A stretch of DNA of 64,000 nt, taken from Bradyrhizobium sp. CER78 (lineage in GTDB: Bacteria; Pseudomonadota; Alphaproteobacteria; Rhizobiales; Xanthobacteraceae). Made by a program: the position numbers and the translations under genes. Location of the stretch: the NCBI RefSeq assembly GCF_029846235.1, contig NZ_JARVWP010000001.1, positions 558,001-622,000 of the forward strand. Reading direction: 5' to 3'. The notes under the pieces are model-generated. The model worked only from the letters and a program-made list of their open reading frames with translations. It was not told where the DNA came from and did not search any database. Each line of letters begins with the position of its first letter. Within the stretch, counting starts at the first letter, position 1. Positions 61,246 through 64,000 of this stretch are shown here, piece after piece.

Positions 61246-61355
61246 GTAGACCGGATGGAGCGCAGCGAAATCCGGGTGTTTCGCGGCTGGATCCGTCCCG
61301 GATTGCGCGGAGCCTGTCATCGGGCGCGCGTTCGCGCGACCCGTTGGCTCTATCC
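61246..61355. repeat. Intergenic repeat, family H, copy 2
   Basis: GTAGACCGGATGGAGCGCAG leads to a right end of CTATCCGGGCTATG, similar to 25013-25083 but more diverged. Confidence 0.55.
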
Positions 61356-61390
61356 GGGCTATGCACTCTGCCGTGAGAGACAACTCGCGG

Positions 61391-61462
61391 TGACTCCCCC
61401 TCACCCGGATCGCATCTCACGATGCGATCCGACCTCTCCCCGCAAGCGGGGCGAGGTGAAGA
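61391..61462. repeat. Intergenic repeat, family C, copy 3
   Basis: CTCCCCCTCACCCGGATCG, then CATCTCACGATGCG and CTCTCCCCGCAAGCGGGGCG. It matches the right half of the copies at 8765 and 13995. Confidence 0.85.
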
Positions 61463-61477
61463 GAGAGCTCGCAAGAC

Positions 61478-62248
61478 TCAGCGATTGGGATTCGGATAGA
61501 CGAGGCTGCGCCAGCCGCTGCGATCGAACGGCGCCCATTCGCCGTCCTTCTGGGCGAGGCGATCAGCCACCGCATAGACCACGGCCGGGTGATGACCCAT
61601 GCCGCAATGGCTGCTCTCGACCTCGATGCTGTCGGTCATCGACGAGCTCTCTTCGCGGCAACCCTGCCAGGCGCAGACGCCGTCGGTGCGGCTGAAGATC
61701 GCGGTGGTCGGCACCGGCGGCGCGCTGGCGAGCGAGCCGCCGAAACGCGAATCCTCTTCGTCAGCGCGGCGGCCGCTGGCCATCTCGTAGACGCGCCAGG
61801 CGTTGGTCGATTTCGGGCCGGCGGCGAACGGGCTGCCGAGCGTGATCACCTGGCGCACGCGCTCCGGCATCATCTTGGCGAGCTGGCGCGCATAGAGACC
61901 GCCGAGGCTCCAGCCGACCAGCGAGACCTTGCGGCCGCTGGTCTCGTTCATCTCCTGCAGCAGATCGACCATCCCGTCCTGCACGCCTGAGCGCAGCCCG
62001 AGGTTGCGGCCCTGGCGCCAGCCGCTGACGGCGTAACCCTTGCTCTTGAGGAAGTCGCGCAGTGGACGCGTGGACATATCGGAGGCAATCAGCCCGGGCA
62101 GCACCAGCACCGGATGCCCGTCGCCGCGCGGCGCGAGGCTCAGCAGCGGCAATGCACCAAGGAAGGCACCGAGCTCATGAATGGCGCGGCCTTCCAGGAA
62201 CATCAGCGTCCTGGACGGCGGGCGTAGCGTCTGCGCAGCAACGGACAT
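61478..62248 (-). CDS. Alpha/beta hydrolase, lipase-like
   Basis: The 256-residue hydrolase has VLVLPGLIASD and the nucleophile motif GWSLGGLYARQLA. The end EVESSHCGMGHHPAVVYAVADRLAQ carries the catalytic histidine. Two cysteines in DGVCAWQGC may pair. ATG 62248 has AGAGGAGTT and is preferred to a TTG frame at 62302. It could act on lipids or polyesters; there is no direct evidence. Confidence 0.92.
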   Translation of the reverse strand: MSVAAQTLRPPSRTLMFLEGRAIHELGAFLGALPLLSLAPRGDGHPVLVLPGLIASDMSTRPLRDFLKSKGYAVSGWRQGRNLGLRSGVQDGMVDLLQEMNETSGRKVSLVGWSLGGLYARQLAKMMPERVRQVITLGSPFAAGPKSTNAWRVYEMASGRRADEEDSRFGGSLASAPPVPTTAIFSRTDGVCAWQGCREESSSMTDSIEVESSHCGMGHHPAVVYAVADRLAQKDGEWAPFDRSGWRSLVYPNPNR

Positions 62249-62451
62249 TTCAACTCCTCTTCGGACGGCCCCTGACGTCTCGGCGGCCGGCAATGGAATC
62301 AACAGGAATAGGTCAACGGAGTTGACTCAAACCCGGCGGAATCGTTCCGCAACGCAACAATCAATCCTGAAAAGCTAGGGAACCGGATACTTTGGTGCAA
62401 GCGGTCCAGGTCACACTTGCCACAACTATTGTGATGTCCGTGCCCAATCGG

Positions 62452-63735
62452 TCACAGCAGCCGCAGCACGTATTCCAGCGTGTAAAGCGCGAGCCCGGCA
62501 AGTCCGCCGATCAGCGAGCCGTTGAAGCGGATGTATTGCAGGTCCTTGCCGACATTGACCTCGATCAGCGAGATCAATTGCTCCATGTCCCAGCTCTTCA
62601 TCTGATCGGCGATGAAGCTCGAGACGCCGCTCTTCTGCTCGGCGACGACGGTGCGCAGGATCGCGACCAGGCCCTGGTTGATTTCACCGCGCAGCTCGGC
62701 GTCGCCGTGGAGCGCCTCGCCGGCCTCGACGAACATTCTCGCCAGTTGATGCTGCAGCACCTGCGACTCGCCCGAGGCGCTGCGCTCGATGAAGTCCTTG
62801 ACGTTGGCCCAGATCGTGCGCCCGAGATTGGCAAGCTCCGGCCGCGCCATCAGATCGCGCTTCAGACCGTCGATGCGATCGGCGAACGCCTTGTCGCTGC
62901 CGAGCCGGTCGACGAACGACAGCAGCATGCGGTCGAACTCGCCGCGGAACGGATGCTGCGGATCGTTGCGCACCTCCTCGAAGAACTTCGTGGCCGAGGC
63001 GATGATCCGGTTCACCACGAACTTGTCGGCGCGATAAAGTCTCAACAGCGTCGGCATCTCCGCGCGAACCTTGTCGCGGATCACGGTCATGGTCTCCTGC
63101 TGCGTCAGCGTCTGGTGCAGCACGCGCAGGATGTCGTCGAGCAGGCCGCCATGCTTGCCCTCCTGCACGAAGCCGCGCAGCGCGCCGGCCGCGAGCGGCG
63201 CGAGATCGATCGCGAGCACCTGCGTCGTGATGCGGCGGCTGATGAACTGCATCAACCCCGAGCTCTCGGTCGCCGCGAACGCTTCAGGCAGCATCCGCAG
63301 CACGAAGCGGGCGAGATCCTCCGAACGCTTGCGGTCGCGCAGCCAGTCGGCGATGAACGAACCGAAATCGATCTCGCGCAGCTTGGCCTCGACCGGTCCG
63401 GATTCCAGAAAATTGTTCTCGATGAATTCGCCGAGCTTCTCGGCGATGCGTTCCTGATTGCTCTGGATGATCGCGGTGTGCGGGATCGGCAAGCCCAGCG
63501 GCCGCTTGAACAGCGCGACGACGGCATACCAGTCGGCCAGCCCGCCGATGGTCGCGGCTTCGGCAAATGCCGCGACGAAGCCGAAAGCGGGGTGCACCGG
63601 CAGCAGCGCCTTCGCTGCAATGAAGATGATCAGGGTTGCCGCCAGCACCCCGGTCGCCAGCCACTTCACGCGCCGCAATTCGGCGGCGCGTTCGGCATCA
63701 ACGGGGGTTGCGATGAGGGCGGCGGGAAGGGTCAT
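62452..63735 (-). CDS. DUF445 family membrane protein
   Basis: The 427-residue protein has N-terminal membrane segments (about residues 28-80, WLATGVLAATLIIFIAAKALL, then GGLADWYAVVALFKRPLGLPIPHTAII), a long helical cytoplasmic part and a C-terminal membrane segment (GSLIGGLAGLALYTLEYVL). The GLPIPHT motif is characteristic of the family. The function is unknown. ATG 63735 is used; the longer frame reads repeat sequence. It is 203 bases upstream of the lipase-like gene. Confidence 0.93.
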   Translation of the reverse strand: MTLPAALIATPVDAERAAELRRVKWLATGVLAATLIIFIAAKALLPVHPAFGFVAAFAEAATIGGLADWYAVVALFKRPLGLPIPHTAIIQSNQERIAEKLGEFIENNFLESGPVEAKLREIDFGSFIADWLRDRKRSEDLARFVLRMLPEAFAATESSGLMQFISRRITTQVLAIDLAPLAAGALRGFVQEGKHGGLLDDILRVLHQTLTQQETMTVIRDKVRAEMPTLLRLYRADKFVVNRIIASATKFFEEVRNDPQHPFRGEFDRMLLSFVDRLGSDKAFADRIDGLKRDLMARPELANLGRTIWANVKDFIERSASGESQVLQHQLARMFVEAGEALHGDAELRGEINQGLVAILRTVVAEQKSGVSSFIADQMKSWDMEQLISLIEVNVGKDLQYIRFNGSLIGGLAGLALYTLEYVLRLL

Positions 63736-63783
63736 GGGACTTTCGCGGGAGTGACGAACAAACCATAGCACGTCCCCATCGCT

Positions 63784-63860
63784 GTCATTCTGGGGCGTGC
63801 GAAGCACGAACCCGGAATCTCGAGATTCCGGATCGCCGTTTCGCGTCGTCCGGAATGACG
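63784..63860. repeat. Intergenic repeat, family D, copy 3
   Basis: GTCATTCTGGGGCGTGCG, the CCCGGAATCTCGAGATTCCGG core and CGGAATGACG. It is shorter than the other two copies. Confidence 0.88.
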
Positions 63861-63892
63861 GTGGGATACGAAGACGTATGAGAAGCACCGCC

Positions 63893-63923
63893 AAAAAAGA
63901 AGGCCCGCGAAATGGCGGGCCTT
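63893..63923 (-). terminator. Rho-independent terminator of the gene at the window edge
   Basis: On the minus strand AAGGCCCGC and GCGGGCCTT pair around six bases, followed by TTCTTTTTTGG. Confidence 0.85.
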
Positions 63924-63954
63924 CGAAAAGGGCAGTCGGTCAATGCAAGCGCGA

Positions 63955-64000
63955 TCAGGCGGTCTTGCCGTAGACCTTGGCGAAGTTGTCCTGCGCGGTC
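63955..64000 (-). CDS. C-terminal end of an unidentified protein
   Basis: The last 14 residues read TAQDNFAKVYGKTA and then TGA. The terminator follows 32 bases downstream. A phasin-like or other small helical protein is possible, but the fragment is too short to name. Confidence 0.6.
   Translation of the reverse strand, partial: TAQDNFAKVYGKTA

Noticed and set aside
62392..63768. Long plus-strand frame opposite the DUF445 gene
   Set aside because: It is a shadow of the conserved minus-strand protein.
1..64000. tRNA, rRNA, insertion sequences or prophage genes
   Set aside because: I looked on both strands and found no cloverleaf, rRNA motif, transposase, integrase or phage structural gene that I could support.

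Overview
The window is GC-rich, with densely packed genes on both strands. It reads as chromosome of an alphaproteobacterium of the Rhizobiales, most likely Bradyrhizobium or a close relative. The grounds are protein character, the many acyl-CoA and aromatic catabolic genes, and at least seven families of short palindromic intergenic repeats of the kind found across Bradyrhizobium genomes. I see no rRNA, tRNA, CRISPR array, insertion sequence or prophage. Several starts are GTG or TTG, chosen by ribosome binding sites or by overlap with the upstream stop.

Layout. 1-9.9 kb is an acyl-CoA metabolism block: the end of an acyl-CoA synthetase, two acyl-CoA dehydrogenases, two crotonases, a phosphotransferase with a small DUF6285-like partner, an SDR and a VOC protein, then a flavin reductase and a small GNAT protein. 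The dehydrogenase at 7489-8763 resembles the catalytic half of animal ACAD10/ACAD11. The phosphotransferase at 3973-4956 resembles their N-terminal kinase half. I infer a split-gene pathway for 4-hydroxyacyl-CoA (gamma-hydroxy acid, lactone or levulinate-like) catabolism. 10-20.7 kb holds a YghU-type glutathione transferase, a nitronate monooxygenase, a thiolase-like protein, an RND efflux pair and a chemoreceptor. 20.8-24.7 kb is a tetronate (threonate/erythronate) catabolic set: ltnD, otnI, otnK and a divergent otnC.

25.2-31.9 kb is a branched-chain-type ABC importer downstream of a DUF1445 hydro-lyase, divergent from a LysR gene whose perfect T-N11-A dyad sits next to the -35 of the hydro-lyase promoter. 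32-39 kb holds a carbamoylase-type hydrolase, a D-2-hydroxyacid dehydrogenase, tartrate dehydrogenase, an SDR lacking the usual catalytic residues, an alpha/beta hydrolase and an amidase. 39-46.4 kb holds two TetR regulators, an SDR, a ferredoxin-P450 pair, an MHS-type transporter, a molybdopterin oxidoreductase and a hydrolase-OsmC fusion. 46.6-53 kb holds a MocR regulator divergent from an EamA exporter, an exported protein with an internal duplication, a YeeE/YedE transporter and a quinone-oxidoreductase-like protein.

53-61.2 kb is a phenylacetate module, all on the minus strand, in the order paaX-A-B-C-D-E-I-K-amidase. PaaK makes phenylacetyl-CoA, PaaABCE epoxidises the ring, PaaD matures the oxygenase and PaaI releases stalled thioesters. 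The adjacent amidase could feed in phenylacetate from an amide. paaG, paaZ, paaF, paaH and paaJ are absent from the cluster; a PaaG-like crotonase lies about 50 kb away. A lipase-like hydrolase, a DUF445 membrane protein and the end of one more gene close the window.
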